Made by a program: the position numbers and the translations under genes. A DNA stretch of 42,606 nt from Candidatus Gastranaerophilales bacterium. GTDB lineage: Bacteria > Cyanobacteriota > Vampirovibrionia > Gastranaerophilales > Gastranaerophilaceae. The stretch covers positions 1 to 42,606 of the forward strand of contig CALVCQ010000019.1 of assembly GCA_944326115.1 (NCBI GenBank). The letters are read 5' to 3'. Below are positions 25,658 to 34,705 of the stretch, piece by piece. A model generated the notes under the pieces. That model was not told the origin of the DNA, ran no database searches, and saw nothing but the letters and a program-made list of their open reading frames with translations. How positions within the stretch are numbered: position 1 is the first letter of the stretch; each line of letters begins with the position of its first letter.

Positions 25658-26207
25658 AATATTTATTGTTTTATGTCTGTTTTTTATGCCTGTATGCGCA
25701 CATGCAAAAATGGAAGTTATGAAAATCGATGCGCAAAAAAATGCGATTGATCATAACAACCGCGGTATTATTTATATGCAGGACAGATACTATGCTGCAG
25801 CTATTAAAGAATTTCAGATAGCAATACTTCTTGATCCTCAAACACAGGCAAGCTCTGTATATTATGCAAATCTTGCAAATTGCTATATGAAAATCGGATA
25901 TCCCGCACTGGCACAGGATACATTGCAAAGAGCAGTAAAACTTCATCCTATGAATTTCGGGCTGTATGAAGATCTTGCGGTTGTATACAAAAGGCTGGGA
26001 ATAACTGAGCAAAAACTTAAACAGTATCAAAAAGAAAGTGAAAAAAATCCTTTGTCACGTGTTATGGCAGGACTTATCCTTATGGAACAGGGCAAGACTG
26101 ATGCAGGTCTTGCAAGATTGCAGGAATTTGTTTATTCAGAGCCGGATTTAATTATTACAAACGGCGTTAAAAACTATATTGAAAAACATTCGAGTATAAG
26201 ATATTAG
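25644..26207 (+). CDS. Exported TPR-repeat protein
   Basis: This is a 187-residue protein with a signal peptide (MCFYRIFIVLCLFFMPVCAHA), which supports the TTG start at 25644; GGTCAGG lies upstream and the gene overlaps the MBL gene by 14 bases. TPR-type helical repeats run from about 35 to 130 (NRGIIYMQDRYYAAAIKEFQIAILLDPQ, YANLANCYMKIGYPALAQDTLQRAVKLHP, YEDLAVVYKRLG). It is probably a periplasmic scaffold. Partners are unknown, though its coupling to the MBL and phosphoesterase genes suggests a shared process. Confidence 0.85.
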   Translation: MCFYRIFIVLCLFFMPVCAHAKMEVMKIDAQKNAIDHNNRGIIYMQDRYYAAAIKEFQIAILLDPQTQASSVYYANLANCYMKIGYPALAQDTLQRAVKLHPMNFGLYEDLAVVYKRLGITEQKLKQYQKESEKNPLSRVMAGLILMEQGKTDAGLARLQEFVYSEPDLIITNGVKNYIEKHSSIRY

Positions 26208-26263
26208 ATATTAGATTTAAAAATTATTTTTGTACAGTTCTTAATCATTACCTTTATACAAAT

Positions 26264-26310
26264 ATACAGGACAATAAGAAACGTAAATAGTAGTTTTTAT
26301 TATCCTGTAT
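26264..26310. terminator. Long hairpin between convergent genes
   Basis: ATACAGGACAATAA (26264-26277) pairs with TTATTATCCTGTAT (26297-26310), 13 of 14 Watson-Crick plus one G-U, with a 19-base loop. It lies between the stops of the TPR gene (plus) and the gene at 26334 (minus), so it could act as a bidirectional terminator. Neither side has a strong T tract, so factor-assisted or protective roles are also possible. Confidence 0.5.
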
Positions 26311-26333
26311 TAAATAATTGTAAATATCAAAAT

Positions 26334-26696
26334 TTAATTTTTATGTTTTTTACTGACAATAGCTGCGACTCCTGCCAAAACAAGACCGATTAAAGCAAAC
26401 ATACTGCCTGTTGCTCCGGCACGAAAAGCCATTGTTTTAAGCGGAATCAATGCAGATTTTTTCGTAACCACTCTGTACGCATTTACCAGACTGTCCATAA
26501 TACCGCTGACCACTACGCCTGCAGCAAACTGTGTGCCGATATATCCTGCAAAAGCACCTAATTTGCTTTTTTTCTTTTTATTTTTAACTTCTTCAGGTTT
26601 ATAGTCTACAAATTCTTCAGGTGCTTTTTGTGCAAAAGAAGGTTTTGAATTGGTTTTTGAATAATGATTTGTTGAAAAGTTTACTGCTTGAATCAT
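26334..26696 (-). CDS. Small membrane protein with KPSFAQK N-terminus
   Basis: This 120-residue protein begins MIQAVNFSTNHYSKTNSKPSFAQK, a short aromatic/polar N-terminus that I associate with many small Gastranaerophilales proteins. A basic linker (KNKKKKSK) is followed by two glycine/alanine-rich membrane segments (GAFAGYIGTQFAAGVVVSGIM and TGSMFALIGLVLAGVAAIV). AAGGAGT precedes the ATG, so it is a real gene. No function can be assigned. The N-terminal element might be a sorting or interaction motif; this is a guess. Confidence 0.72.
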   Translation of the reverse strand: MIQAVNFSTNHYSKTNSKPSFAQKAPEEFVDYKPEEVKNKKKKSKLGAFAGYIGTQFAAGVVVSGIMDSLVNAYRVVTKKSALIPLKTMAFRAGATGSMFALIGLVLAGVAAIVSKKHKN

Positions 26697-26824
26697 ACTT
26701 TTACTCCTTACTTGATATAAGTATAAAGCCTATAGTAATATTTTTTTGCTATTTGCATAAAAAAATGTAACATAAGTTCACTATTATGATAAAATTGTTG
26801 TAATAGTTCTTATCGGAGTTTCTT

Positions 26825-27292
26825 ATGGACGAAAAACATTTAATTCTTGAGCAATACAGGATTTATAATGAAATGAAAGAAAGTTTTATTAACCGTTCTT
26901 TTATGATAAACAGATTTTTTATTATCATGTCTGCGGTATTGCTTTTTGGATTAATTTTTGCAAAAATGCTTTTATTTAACCAGTTTTACTTACTTCTCGG
27001 GATTGAAATTTTTGGTCTTGCTTCCTGTATTATGTGGATATCAAATCAGGATGCTTATTCCACTATAATCAAAATTAAATATAATGCTGTTATAGAAAAA
27101 CTTGAAGAAGACTTGCCAAAAGCACCTAATAAAGATGAATACAAAGAACTTACGGACAAACGGTCAAAAAAAAGAGTCGTTCTGGTAAAAGATATCCAAA
27201 AGTGGTTTGCTGTACTGCTAATGTTGATATTTTTTGCAAATCTTTTGATTGATTTTGTGAATATTATACTGGCATACTTGCTAAATGCATAA
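26825..27292 (+). CDS. Small membrane protein, possibly RipA-family
   Basis: This is a 155-residue protein with two N-terminal membrane segments (FFIIMSAVLLFGLIFAKMLLF and FYLLLGIEIFGLASCIMW) and a third near the C-terminus (KWFAVLLMLIFFANLLIDFVNII). Between them, WISNQDAYSTIIKIKYNAVIEKLEEDLPKAPNKDEYKEL resembles the cytoplasmic helix-turn seen in RipA-type octameric membrane proteins, by eye only. TCGGAG lies 8 bases before the ATG. It is convergent with queA, separated by 71 bases that include a GC-rich stretch (CTCCCTTGTCCCTGGGTGGGGG). Confidence 0.65.
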   Translation: MDEKHLILEQYRIYNEMKESFINRSFMINRFFIIMSAVLLFGLIFAKMLLFNQFYLLLGIEIFGLASCIMWISNQDAYSTIIKIKYNAVIEKLEEDLPKAPNKDEYKELTDKRSKKRVVLVKDIQKWFAVLLMLIFFANLLIDFVNIILAYLLNA

Positions 27293-27363
27293 TATAATGT
27301 TTGAACGTGACTCCCTTGTCCCTGGGTGGGGGATATAGTGATGCGTACGGCTTGTTTTGAAAT

Positions 27364-28422
27364 TTATTTAATCAGCATACAATCGCCGTAGCTGTAAAAT
27401 TTATATTTTTCTTTTATAGCTTCTTTGTATGCGTTAAATACAAAATCTTTCCCTGCAAAAGCCGAGGTAAGCATAATTAGAGTTGATTTAGGCAAATGAA
27501 AGTTTGTGATTAATTTGTCGACTGTCTTGAATTTAAAACCAGGGTATATAAATAAAGTCGAATCATCTATTGTTTCAATAATTTCATCATACAAACACAT
27601 ACAAGTTTCCAGTGTACGCACGGTTGTAGTTCCGACTGCGGTAATTTTTTTGCCCTGTTTTTTTGCATCAGTTATTATTTTTGCAGTTTCCGCACTGATT
27701 TCAAATTGTTCGGAGTCCATTCTATGCTCGAGTATATTATCGACTTTTACAGGACGGAATGTACCCAAACCGACATTTAGCGTAACATAACAAATCTGCA
27801 CGCCTTTATTTTGTAATTTTTTGAGAATTTCTTCTGTAAAGTGCAGACCTGCCGTGGGTGCTGCAACAGAACCTTCTTTTTGTGCGTACACAGTCTGATA
27901 TCTTTCATAATCCAGATTTTTCAACTGTTCATCTGTCATCTGGCGTTCAATATAAGGCGGCAGGGGAACATGCCCGACTTTATCCAGAATTTCATAGAAA
28001 TCACCGTCATAATGAAGCTCTACAAGCCATTTACCTTCATTTTGTCTTGTCAGGACTTTTACATATAAATCAGGTGAAATTTCTATTAAAGATTCTTCTT
28101 TAACCCTTTTTGAAGGATTTATAAGTACTTCCCAGGTAATATCACCTATTTGCTTGAGCAAAAAAACTTCGATGTTAGCACCTGTATTCTTTTTCCCGTA
28201 AAGCCTTGCAGGAATTACCTTTGTGTTATTGAGTACAATTACATCATTTTCATTAAAATAGTCAGTTATATCGTAAAAATGTCTGTGCTCTATTGACTGT
28301 TTTTGTTTGTCAAGAACCATCATTCTGCAATTTTCACGTTTTTCTGACGGTTTTTGAGCAATCAAATCCTTTGGCAGTTCATAATCATATTCAGATATAG
28401 GTATAATTTTTTGTTCTTTCAT
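27364..28422 (-). CDS. queA: S-adenosylmethionine:tRNA ribosyltransferase-isomerase
   Basis: QueA adds the epoxycyclopentane ring (from the ribosyl group of SAM) to preQ1 in the wobble position of GUN-decoding tRNAs, the penultimate step of queuosine synthesis. The 352-residue protein shows YDYELPKDLIAQKPSEKRENCRMMVLD, GKKNTGANIEVFLLKQ, KEGSVAAPTAGLHFTEE and TTTVRTLE, all standard. AGGAAG precedes the ATG. Other queuosine genes are not in the window. It lies 41 bases downstream of asd in the same direction. Confidence 0.97.
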   Translation of the reverse strand: MKEQKIIPISEYDYELPKDLIAQKPSEKRENCRMMVLDKQKQSIEHRHFYDITDYFNENDVIVLNNTKVIPARLYGKKNTGANIEVFLLKQIGDITWEVLINPSKRVKEESLIEISPDLYVKVLTRQNEGKWLVELHYDGDFYEILDKVGHVPLPPYIERQMTDEQLKNLDYERYQTVYAQKEGSVAAPTAGLHFTEEILKKLQNKGVQICYVTLNVGLGTFRPVKVDNILEHRMDSEQFEISAETAKIITDAKKQGKKITAVGTTTVRTLETCMCLYDEIIETIDDSTLFIYPGFKFKTVDKLITNFHLPKSTLIMLTSAFAGKDFVFNAYKEAIKEKYKFYSYGDCMLIK

Positions 28423-28463
28423 ATTTCTTCCTTAATCCAAACCTGTATACAGGTCACGGGATT

Positions 28464-29480
28464 TTAGAATAATTGCATTTTTATAACACTTTCCGCAATT
28501 CTTACCGTGTTGAGTGCAGCCCCGATTCTAATATTGTCTGCAACACACCACAGGTCAATTGCATTGTCAAAAGCTATATTTTTTCTGATTCTTCCTACGT
28601 ATACAGGATTTTTTCCTGCTGCATCACGTGGCGTCGGATATACATAGTTTTCGGTATCGTCGACAACCTCTACTCCCCAGGCATGTTCAAGAATTTCTCT
28701 TGCTTTTTGTGCAGTTATTTCCTTTTTAAATTCAATTGTTACAGCCTCTGAATGTCCGTGAAATACAGGAACTCTGACGGCTGTGCAGGAAATAGGGGTA
28801 TCTTTGTCCAGATGAAGTATTTTTCTTGTTTCATTGGTAACTTTCATTTCTTCTTTTGTATAACCGTTATCACAGAATACATCTATTTGAGGAATTACAT
28901 TGTAGGCAATCGGTTTTTTAAATTTAATATTTTCAAAAGGTCTGCCTTCATTTTCCGCAATTGTATTGTCTTTGAGTTCATTTATTGCAGCAAGACCCGC
29001 ACCGGAAACAGCCTGATAAGTACTTACTATCATTCTCTTTATTTGTGCAAAGTCATGCAAAGGTTTTAAAACAAGCATTAATTGAGATGTGGAGCAATTA
29101 GGGTTCGCTATAATTCCCTGATGGTTTCTCAAGTCTTCATCGTTAACACCCGCAATAACTAGAGGAACATCTTTTTCCATACGATAAGCACTGGAATTAT
29201 CAATGTATACGCAGCCTCTTTTAACAGCCTCCGGCGCAAGTGCCAGAGAGGTAGAACCGCCGGCTGATGCAAGTACAATATTTACCCCGTCAAAAGCTTC
29301 CGGAGTTGCTTCAATAACGGTATATTCTTTGTCCTTAAATGTTATTTTCTTTCCGGCACTTTTGGTACTTGCCAGAAATTTTATTTCATTAAAAGGTACG
29401 TTATCTTCCACAAGAATCTTTAAAATTTCTCTTCCTACAACGCCGGTTGCGCCTAAAACAGCAATATTAGGTTTAATCAT
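28464..29480 (-). CDS. asd: Aspartate-semialdehyde dehydrogenase
   Basis: This enzyme reduces aspartyl phosphate to aspartate semialdehyde, the branch point to lysine/DAP, threonine and methionine. The NADP loop is VLGATGVVGREIL, the active cysteine is in ANPNCSTSQL, and SGAGLAAINELKD and CTAVRVPVFHGHSEAV are standard. The start is ATG at 29480 with GGAG six bases upstream (338 residues); an upstream in-frame start at 29519 would add 13 residues without support. It is divergent from glyA over 191 bases. Confidence 0.96.
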   Translation of the reverse strand: MIKPNIAVLGATGVVGREILKILVEDNVPFNEIKFLASTKSAGKKITFKDKEYTVIEATPEAFDGVNIVLASAGGSTSLALAPEAVKRGCVYIDNSSAYRMEKDVPLVIAGVNDEDLRNHQGIIANPNCSTSQLMLVLKPLHDFAQIKRMIVSTYQAVSGAGLAAINELKDNTIAENEGRPFENIKFKKPIAYNVIPQIDVFCDNGYTKEEMKVTNETRKILHLDKDTPISCTAVRVPVFHGHSEAVTIEFKKEITAQKAREILEHAWGVEVVDDTENYVYPTPRDAAGKNPVYVGRIRKNIAFDNAIDLWCVADNIRIGAALNTVRIAESVIKMQLF

Positions 29481-29548
29481 ACATTCTCCAGATTTTTTGA
29501 TATATTGAAACAACAGCAATCCTTCATTATTGGCTGCTTGTGTGTAAT

Positions 29549-29645
29549 AAATGATTCGTAAATCATTTTTACAATCAGATTATATTACAAAAACATTATC
29601 AATATTTACAATTTTGTGTTTATTTTTTGCTGTTGTAAAATTGTA
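29549..29645. promoter_or_regulatory. Inverted repeats in the asd-glyA divergent region
   Basis: Two perfect inverted repeats lie here: AAATGATT-cgta-AATCATTT (29549-29568) and TACAATTTT ... AAAATTGTA (29607-29615 and 29637-29645, 21-base gap). Both may be operator sites for a regulator of amino-acid or one-carbon genes. I see no glycine riboswitch or other known riboswitch core. Confidence 0.4.
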
Positions 29646-29671
29646 TTTATTAGACCAGGGAGATATAATAG

Positions 29672-30922
29672 ATGGAATTAGATGTTATAAGAAAAACTGA
29701 TCCGGATGTTGCGACGGCTATAGAAAAAGAACTGGAAAGACAGAGAAATACAATTGAACTTATTGCAAGTGAAAACTTTACATCGCCTGCTGTTATGGCG
29801 GCGTGCGGTTCCGTACTGACAAACAAATATGCAGAGGGTAAGCCGTACAAAAGATTTTATAACGGTTGCGAAAATGTTGATGTGATAGAAGAACTTGCTC
29901 AAAAAAGAGCATGTGAACTTTTTAAAATGGATCATGCAAATGTTCAGCCCCACAGCGGTGCTCAGGCTAATATGGCTGTATTTATGTATGCACTGAATAC
30001 AGGTGACACCGTACTGGGAATGGATTTATCAAACGGCGGACACCTGAGCCATGGCTCGCCGGTTAACTTTTCAGGAATTAACTACAATATTGTAAGTTAC
30101 GGTGTTGATGAAAACGGTGTTATAAACTACGATGATGTAGAAAAATTGGCAAAAGAACATAATCCGAAACTTATCATTGCCGGTGCAAGCAACTATTCTA
30201 AAATAATTGATTTTAAAAGATTTAGAGAAATAGCAGACGCAGTAGGTGCATATCTTATGGCTGATATTGCACATATTGCTGCTCTTGTTGCCGGAGGTGT
30301 ACACCCGTCGCCTGCCGGTTATGCACATTTTGTCACTACTACCACACATAAAACATTAAGAGGACCGAGAGGCGGTATTATAATGTGTGATGCCGAACAT
30401 GCCGCCGGTATTGATAAAGCGGTGTTTCCGGGAATGCAGGGCGGTCCTCTGGAACATATTATTGCAGGTAAAGCAATTGCTCTTAAAGAAGCACTGGAAC
30501 CTTCTTTTAAAGAATATGCCGCTCAAATAGTGAAAAATGCTAAAGCTCTCGCAAACGGGCTTATGGACGAAGGAATGGACATAGTCGGTGGCGGTACGGA
30601 AAACCATCTTATGACATTAGATTTACGAAAATTTAATAAAACAGGAAAGGACATTGCTAACGTATTAGAGGAGGTTGGTATTACTGCAAATAAAAATACC
30701 GTACCTAACGATCCGCAAAGTCCTTTTGTTACAAGCGGAGTAAGACTCGGAGCTGCTGCTGTCACGACAAGAGGGTTTAAAGAAGATGATATGGTTGAAG
30801 TTGCAAGGATTATTGCAGGTGCAGTAACCGCATCAGATAATAAAATTGCCCTTCAAAATTTAAAAGAACGTTCTCTAAAATTATGTAAAAAGTATCCGTT
30901 GTATGAAGGAATGCAGGTATAA
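29672..30922 (+). CDS. glyA: Serine hydroxymethyltransferase
   Basis: GlyA interconverts serine and glycine with transfer of a one-carbon unit to tetrahydrofolate. The 416-residue length is typical. The PLP lysine is in [15 protein letters not shown]. Other motifs include [37 protein letters not shown] and [20 protein letters not shown] precedes the ATG. Its stop overlaps the tagO start by one base. With gcvPB, metF and the methyltransferase at 34706, it marks a one-carbon theme in the window. Confidence 0.98.
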   Translation: MELDVIRKTDPDVATAIEKELERQRNTIELIASENFTSPAVMAACGSVLTNKYAEGKPYKRFYNGCENVDVIEELAQKRACELFKMDHANVQPHSGAQANMAVFMYALNTGDTVLGMDLSNGGHLSHGSPVNFSGINYNIVSYGVDENGVINYDDVEKLAKEHNPKLIIAGASNYSKIIDFKRFREIADAVGAYLMADIAHIAALVAGGVHPSPAGYAHFVTTTTHKTLRGPRGGIIMCDAEHAAGIDKAVFPGMQGGPLEHIIAGKAIALKEALEPSFKEYAAQIVKNAKALANGLMDEGMDIVGGGTENHLMTLDLRKFNKTGKDIANVLEEVGITANKNTVPNDPQSPFVTSGVRLGAAAVTTRGFKEDDMVEVARIIAGAVTASDNKIALQNLKERSLKLCKKYPLYEGMQV

Positions 30923-31965
30923 TGATTTCTTTGAAACTGTCCAATGCACATATACTGGGAATGATTATGGCTTATTTATTAGGCTTTTTTATCATGCCTT
31001 TCGTTATATTCTTTGCAAAGAAGAATAATTTAATAGATAAACCTAATGAACGAAAAATACACCATGAGCCGATAGCACGATTGGGTGGAATTGCCATCTG
31101 GTCAAGTTTTATGCTGGCATTTTTGCTGCTTGTTGTCCTTAGTTATTATCCATACGGTAAACTCTTATCGGGGATACTGCTTGGAGGCTCTTTAATGTTT
31201 TTGCTCGGTCTTATTGATGACATATACGGACTGAATGCAAAGTTTAAATTAATGATTCAAATTGCGATAGCGTCTATAGTGTTTTTCCTTGGTATTAGTG
31301 TTGATACTATATACAATCCATTCGGAGAACCGCTGCATCTCGGAATTATAATTTCATATATTGTTACAATACTGTGGATAGTAGGTATTTCAAACGCTTT
31401 AAACTTTATTGACGGTGTTGACGGACTTGCCGGTTCTATTGTAACAATTTCATCAGTAACGCTTGGGCTGATAGCTGTAGCTATGACTCCCACAAATGCA
31501 ATCAGTGCTTTGATTGCATTCATACTTGCCGGTTCAATGCTGGCTTTTTTAACATACAACTTTCATCCCGCAAAAATATTTATGGGTGATTCCGGTTCTT
31601 TATTTGCCGGATTTTTGCTTGCTAGTTTATCAATAACCGGTGTGATGAAATCTCCTGAATTAACAATGTTTGTACCGTTTTTTATATTATCTGTACCTAT
31701 TTTAGATATTACATTTTCTTCATTAAGAAGAATAGCAAAAGGGGTATCTCCTTTTACACCTGATGCAGAACATTTGCATCACAAACTCTTACATGCAGGA
31801 TGTACGCAGAATCAAACAGTTCTTATACTGGCTACTGTAGCTGTAATTTCGGGAGCTATTGCCAGTTTTATTGTTGGCACTTCATTAAAATTCTTTGTTT
31901 ATGCAATTTTAATTTCTGTTATAATGCTGTTATTAAGCTTTATGGCAAGTAAAAACAAAGATTAG
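30922..31965 (+). CDS. tagO: Undecaprenyl-phosphate GlcNAc-1-phosphate transferase (TagO/WecA family)
   Basis: This 347-residue polytopic membrane protein has the MraY/WecA family motifs: KIHHEPIARLGGIAIW, LGLIDDIYGLNAKFKL (DDxxD site), NFIDGVDGLAGS, KIFMGDSGSLFAGF and DAEHLHHKLLHAG. The HLHHK stretch near the end favours the WecA/TagO branch over MraY. It starts a lipid-linked glycan (O antigen, capsule or wall polymer). It overlaps glyA by one base. Confidence 0.9.
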   Translation: MISLKLSNAHILGMIMAYLLGFFIMPFVIFFAKKNNLIDKPNERKIHHEPIARLGGIAIWSSFMLAFLLLVVLSYYPYGKLLSGILLGGSLMFLLGLIDDIYGLNAKFKLMIQIAIASIVFFLGISVDTIYNPFGEPLHLGIIISYIVTILWIVGISNALNFIDGVDGLAGSIVTISSVTLGLIAVAMTPTNAISALIAFILAGSMLAFLTYNFHPAKIFMGDSGSLFAGFLLASLSITGVMKSPELTMFVPFFILSVPILDITFSSLRRIAKGVSPFTPDAEHLHHKLLHAGCTQNQTVLILATVAVISGAIASFIVGTSLKFFVYAILISVIMLLLSFMASKNKD

Positions 31966-31967
31966 AT

Positions 31968-32210
31968 ATGGGAAAGGCTAAAAAAAGAAATTTCAGAAAA
32001 GGTATAAATTCAGGAGAGATTGCTCCCGGTTTTTTGACAAGTATGTCCAGACAAGAGGCGCTGGATTATGTAATAAAAAGAATTGAAGAAAAAGATTTTA
32101 GTTTAAAGACAAAAGATATAATTTCTCTATTTGGAATATCTGCAGAGGAGCTTGCCGAAGCCGGTGCTGCTTATGAAGATTTGCAGGCACTAAAGGGCTT
32201 ATTTCTTTAA
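31968..32210 (+). CDS. Small hypothetical protein downstream of tagO
   Basis: This 80-residue protein begins 2 bases after the tagO stop. The N-terminus is basic (MGKAKKRNFRKGI) and the rest helical (SRQEALDYVIKRIEEKDFSLKTKDIISLFGISAEELAEAGAAYEDLQALKGLFL), with a pattern of two short helices like a helix-turn-helix or a coiled region. No membrane segment or signal is present. It is likely co-transcribed with glyA and tagO. I do not recognise the family. Confidence 0.7.
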   Translation: MGKAKKRNFRKGINSGEIAPGFLTSMSRQEALDYVIKRIEEKDFSLKTKDIISLFGISAEELAEAGAAYEDLQALKGLFL

Positions 32211-32293
32211 ATAGTTAATATTTAAAAAATTTTTTTGGCAACTTTTTTATTTATGTGGTTTATACAGTCATGTAATAGCTAAAAGGATTATTT

Positions 32294-32866
32294 ATGGAAC
32301 TTCAACCAAATCAATCATTTTTTTTAAGAATGTGCAGTGCTATAACTAACAAAGATTACTACAAAACATCTTCCGGTGTTAAAGTCGTAACAGAAAAAGA
32401 TTTTGGCACAGTACAGCTATCGGATGACAATACAGTAAAAATCTATAATGCAAAAAAAGTTTCTGTATACGGGACAAAAGGTGATGATAAAATCTATGTT
32501 GCAAATTCACAAGTATATGCTATCAAACCCGGCAAAGGAGATAATAAGACATTTTTGGATAACTGTACTTATAAAAAATATAACAAATTCTGGGGCACCG
32601 GAAGTTATATTATGACCGGCGGCGGGGAATTCTCTTCTTACAAAAAAGGTAGTGATATTGTTAAAATCAATGGTGACTTTAACGGCATAATTTATGCACA
32701 GCAGGGTGCCGGCAAAGCATACGGTAATGACAAAAAAGCTCATAAAGATATCATACTTATAAACGGCAATAATAATGGTTATATAAATATTGATACCCAC
32801 GATTCAGTAAAAATCTCAGGTAAAGAAAAAGGCAAAATCATCAATCAATCTATAATATATTTTTAG
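32294..32866 (+). CDS. Hypothetical beta-rich protein with GxKGDDxIYV repeats
   Basis: This 190-residue protein has no signal peptide that I can see. Much of it reads as short beta turns: VSVYGTKGDDKIYVANSQVYAIKPGKGDNKTFLDN, ..., IVKINGDFNGIIYAQ, IILINGNNNGYINIDTHDSVKISGK. The pattern G-T-K-G-D-D-K-I-Y-V resembles single RTX (GGxGxD) turns, so a beta-roll or beta-helix surface protein is possible. It could be exported by a type I or flagellar route, which cannot be read here. AAAGGATT precedes the ATG. Confidence 0.65.
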   Translation: MELQPNQSFFLRMCSAITNKDYYKTSSGVKVVTEKDFGTVQLSDDNTVKIYNAKKVSVYGTKGDDKIYVANSQVYAIKPGKGDNKTFLDNCTYKKYNKFWGTGSYIMTGGGEFSSYKKGSDIVKINGDFNGIIYAQQGAGKAYGNDKKAHKDIILINGNNNGYINIDTHDSVKISGKEKGKIINQSIIYF

Positions 32867-33112
32867 TTTAAACACGCAATTTTGAAGATGATGTTGTTTT
32901 ATAAATATAAGGTAGCCATAATATTGTCTGAGTGGGACCTCGCTTGTAGGAGTGGTACACGGAGTGCGAGTGGCGCCGAGTCTAGCATTTTACGGAAGTG
33001 ACCCCATGCGCTTGTTGACTGTGCCGGACTTATTGTTAAATATTGAACTTGCTTATTGCACAGGTTCAACAAGTAGTCGGAGTCAGTTGACAATATGAAA
33101 AAGGGGTGCAAA
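32867..33112. other. Structured intergenic region with dispersed motif
   Basis: This stretch of about 245 bases is GC-richer than its surroundings (CTCGCTTGTAGGAGTGGTACACGGAG and GGCGCCGAGTCTAGC). It holds the second copy of the dispersed 23-bp motif (33077-33099), just before the gene at 33113. It resembles a repeat remnant or an uncharacterised RNA; the fold cannot be calculated here. No protein with a binding site is visible. Confidence 0.45.
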
Positions 33113-34705
33113 ATGTCACTGTTAATTTCAGAAACTAATAATATTTCATCAAATATTAAATCAAAGACAGTTACAAAAAAAACATCGGATAATAACAAAT
33201 CAGTAAGTAAAAAAGATAGGAAAGTTTTACTGCAAGCGACACTTACTGCGCTCGGAATAGCTGGAGCTGCTGCAATAGCTATATATAAAACAAAAAGCAT
33301 AATTAATACCAAAAAAGCTATACAACAAGCAGCTAAGCTCTCAGAAGAAAGAAAAGCCGCAGCTGAAATTCTTAGAAAAGCAAAAGAAGAAGAGATAAGA
33401 CAAGCTGAAACTGTTGCTCAACAAAAGCTGAAACAGCAGACTGAACAAAGAGCAAGAGAAGAGGCAGGATTTGAAATCAGAAAAGAAACTGAAGTACCGC
33501 AGAAAGACTCAAAAACATCCGTGCAAATAACAGCACAAAAAGCTGCGGAACAAAAATTACATAAGGAAACAATTTCAGAGCTTAATAATTTGTCAGCATT
33601 ACACGGCATGCAAGAGCTTAATGTTAATATACCCGTAGATGAAATCAGTAACAATATTGTTCGCTTATATTTCACACATAATAAAGAACTCAAACAAACT
33701 TCCGGTATAACAACTGACATTATTAATATAATAAAGACCGCAGAATCAAAAGGTGACTCTGTTACAATTGATGAACTCAAAAAAGTGCTGTCTGATTGTA
33801 TGACTCCTGTTGACATACTTAAAGATAAAATAAAAACAATTAAAGATGACAGATGTACAATATCAACAATTGGCGAATTTCTTAATATCATTGATAACAA
33901 AAATACATATATAAAAAACATATTGAACATGATGGATGAAATGCCGAAAGCGGAAGGAGAAAAAACTTCCGAATATTTGCAAAAGGTAATTTCTGCACAT
34001 ATAAATAAAGCCCAAAAAGAAGAAGCGGCATTTGAAGAGCTAATCAAATCAAAATTGCACTATGCGGATGATTCTCCCGAAAATAAGATACAGCTCACTC
34101 CGGCAGAGAAACAGGAACTTATTGACAAATTGAACGAATGCACAGGTCTCAATTTAAGTGCAGATACGCCTTTATATAAACTTTCCGACATTTGGAAAAA
34201 CAAATATATAAGCGGAATGACTCCGGACCTGTCACAAAGTGCTGAAACAGCAATATTATCGAACTTTCCAAAAGCATCTGCTGATGCATATTATCTGAAA
34301 CATCCTTATAATCCATTTATAGCTGCAAATTACAGGCATAAACCTCTTTGCAGATGGATGCAGATTAATAATATCGACGATTTCCTGAGACAATTTGCAG
34401 ATGAAGGATGTGAATACAGTTATAACAGATTGCAATCCTGTTCTGTAAATTATCACTTCGGAGAAATTAAATCATTTAACGACTGGACTTCAAAATATAA
34501 TGTAAAATTTATTATTCATCCAAAAACATCAACACATCGTGCCGTTGAAATGGGTGAGGGCAAATACGGTAATACGGAAGCTATATATCCTGCCGGTGAA
34601 AAGTTTAAATATTTAGGAAAAATTAAAAGAGAAGTGGCTAAAGATAGTCTGGCTGGAGTCAATGAAACATTCTACAGGTGGGAAATACACCTTCAGGAAA
34701 TGTAA
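33113..34705 (+). CDS. Membrane-anchored coiled-coil protein with ADP-ribosyltransferase-like C-terminus
   Basis: I chose ATG 33113 (530 residues): AAGGGGTG lies in the correct place for it, whereas the ATG at 33095 would put that site inside the gene. A hydrophobic segment (about 39-58, ATLTALGIAGAAAIAIY) is followed by a basic/acidic coiled coil (about 62-140) and a helical middle region. The C-terminal ~130 residues read like an ART fold: HKPLCRWMQINNIDDFL, then a KFIIHPKTSTHRAVEM strand pair, and NTEAIYPAGEKFKYLGKI, ending FYRWEIHLQEM. That matches the E-x-x-[IVL]-x-P-x-G-x-x-F pattern near the end of many ADP-ribosyltransferases. This is a suspicion, not a firm match. The stop abuts the stop of the convergent methyltransferase gene. 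Confidence 0.6.
   Translation: MSLLISETNNISSNIKSKTVTKKTSDNNKSVSKKDRKVLLQATLTALGIAGAAAIAIYKTKSIINTKKAIQQAAKLSEERKAAAEILRKAKEEEIRQAETVAQQKLKQQTEQRAREEAGFEIRKETEVPQKDSKTSVQITAQKAAEQKLHKETISELNNLSALHGMQELNVNIPVDEISNNIVRLYFTHNKELKQTSGITTDIINIIKTAESKGDSVTIDELKKVLSDCMTPVDILKDKIKTIKDDRCTISTIGEFLNIIDNKNTYIKNILNMMDEMPKAEGEKTSEYLQKVISAHINKAQKEEAAFEELIKSKLHYADDSPENKIQLTPAEKQELIDKLNECTGLNLSADTPLYKLSDIWKNKYISGMTPDLSQSAETAILSNFPKASADAYYLKHPYNPFIAANYRHKPLCRWMQINNIDDFLRQFADEGCEYSYNRLQSCSVNYHFGEIKSFNDWTSKYNVKFIIHPKTSTHRAVEMGEGKYGNTEAIYPAGEKFKYLGKIKREVAKDSLAGVNETFYRWEIHLQEM

Noticed and set aside
27311-27332. GC-rich stretch between the genes at 26825 and queA
   Set aside because: It may form a small hairpin, but pairing is ambiguous and no T tract follows; not called.
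29481-29671. Glycine or other riboswitch upstream of glyA or asd
   Set aside because: Only simple inverted repeats are visible; no conserved riboswitch core was recognised.
32899-33312. Minus-strand ORF of 137 residues overlapping the start of the ART-like gene
   Set aside because: It is antisense to a better-supported gene for almost half its length and covers a repeat copy.
33418-34047. Long minus-strand ORF (209 residues) rich in Ser, Ile and Leu
   Set aside because: It mirrors the coiled-coil gene on the plus strand, and its composition is what antisense of Lys/Glu codons gives.
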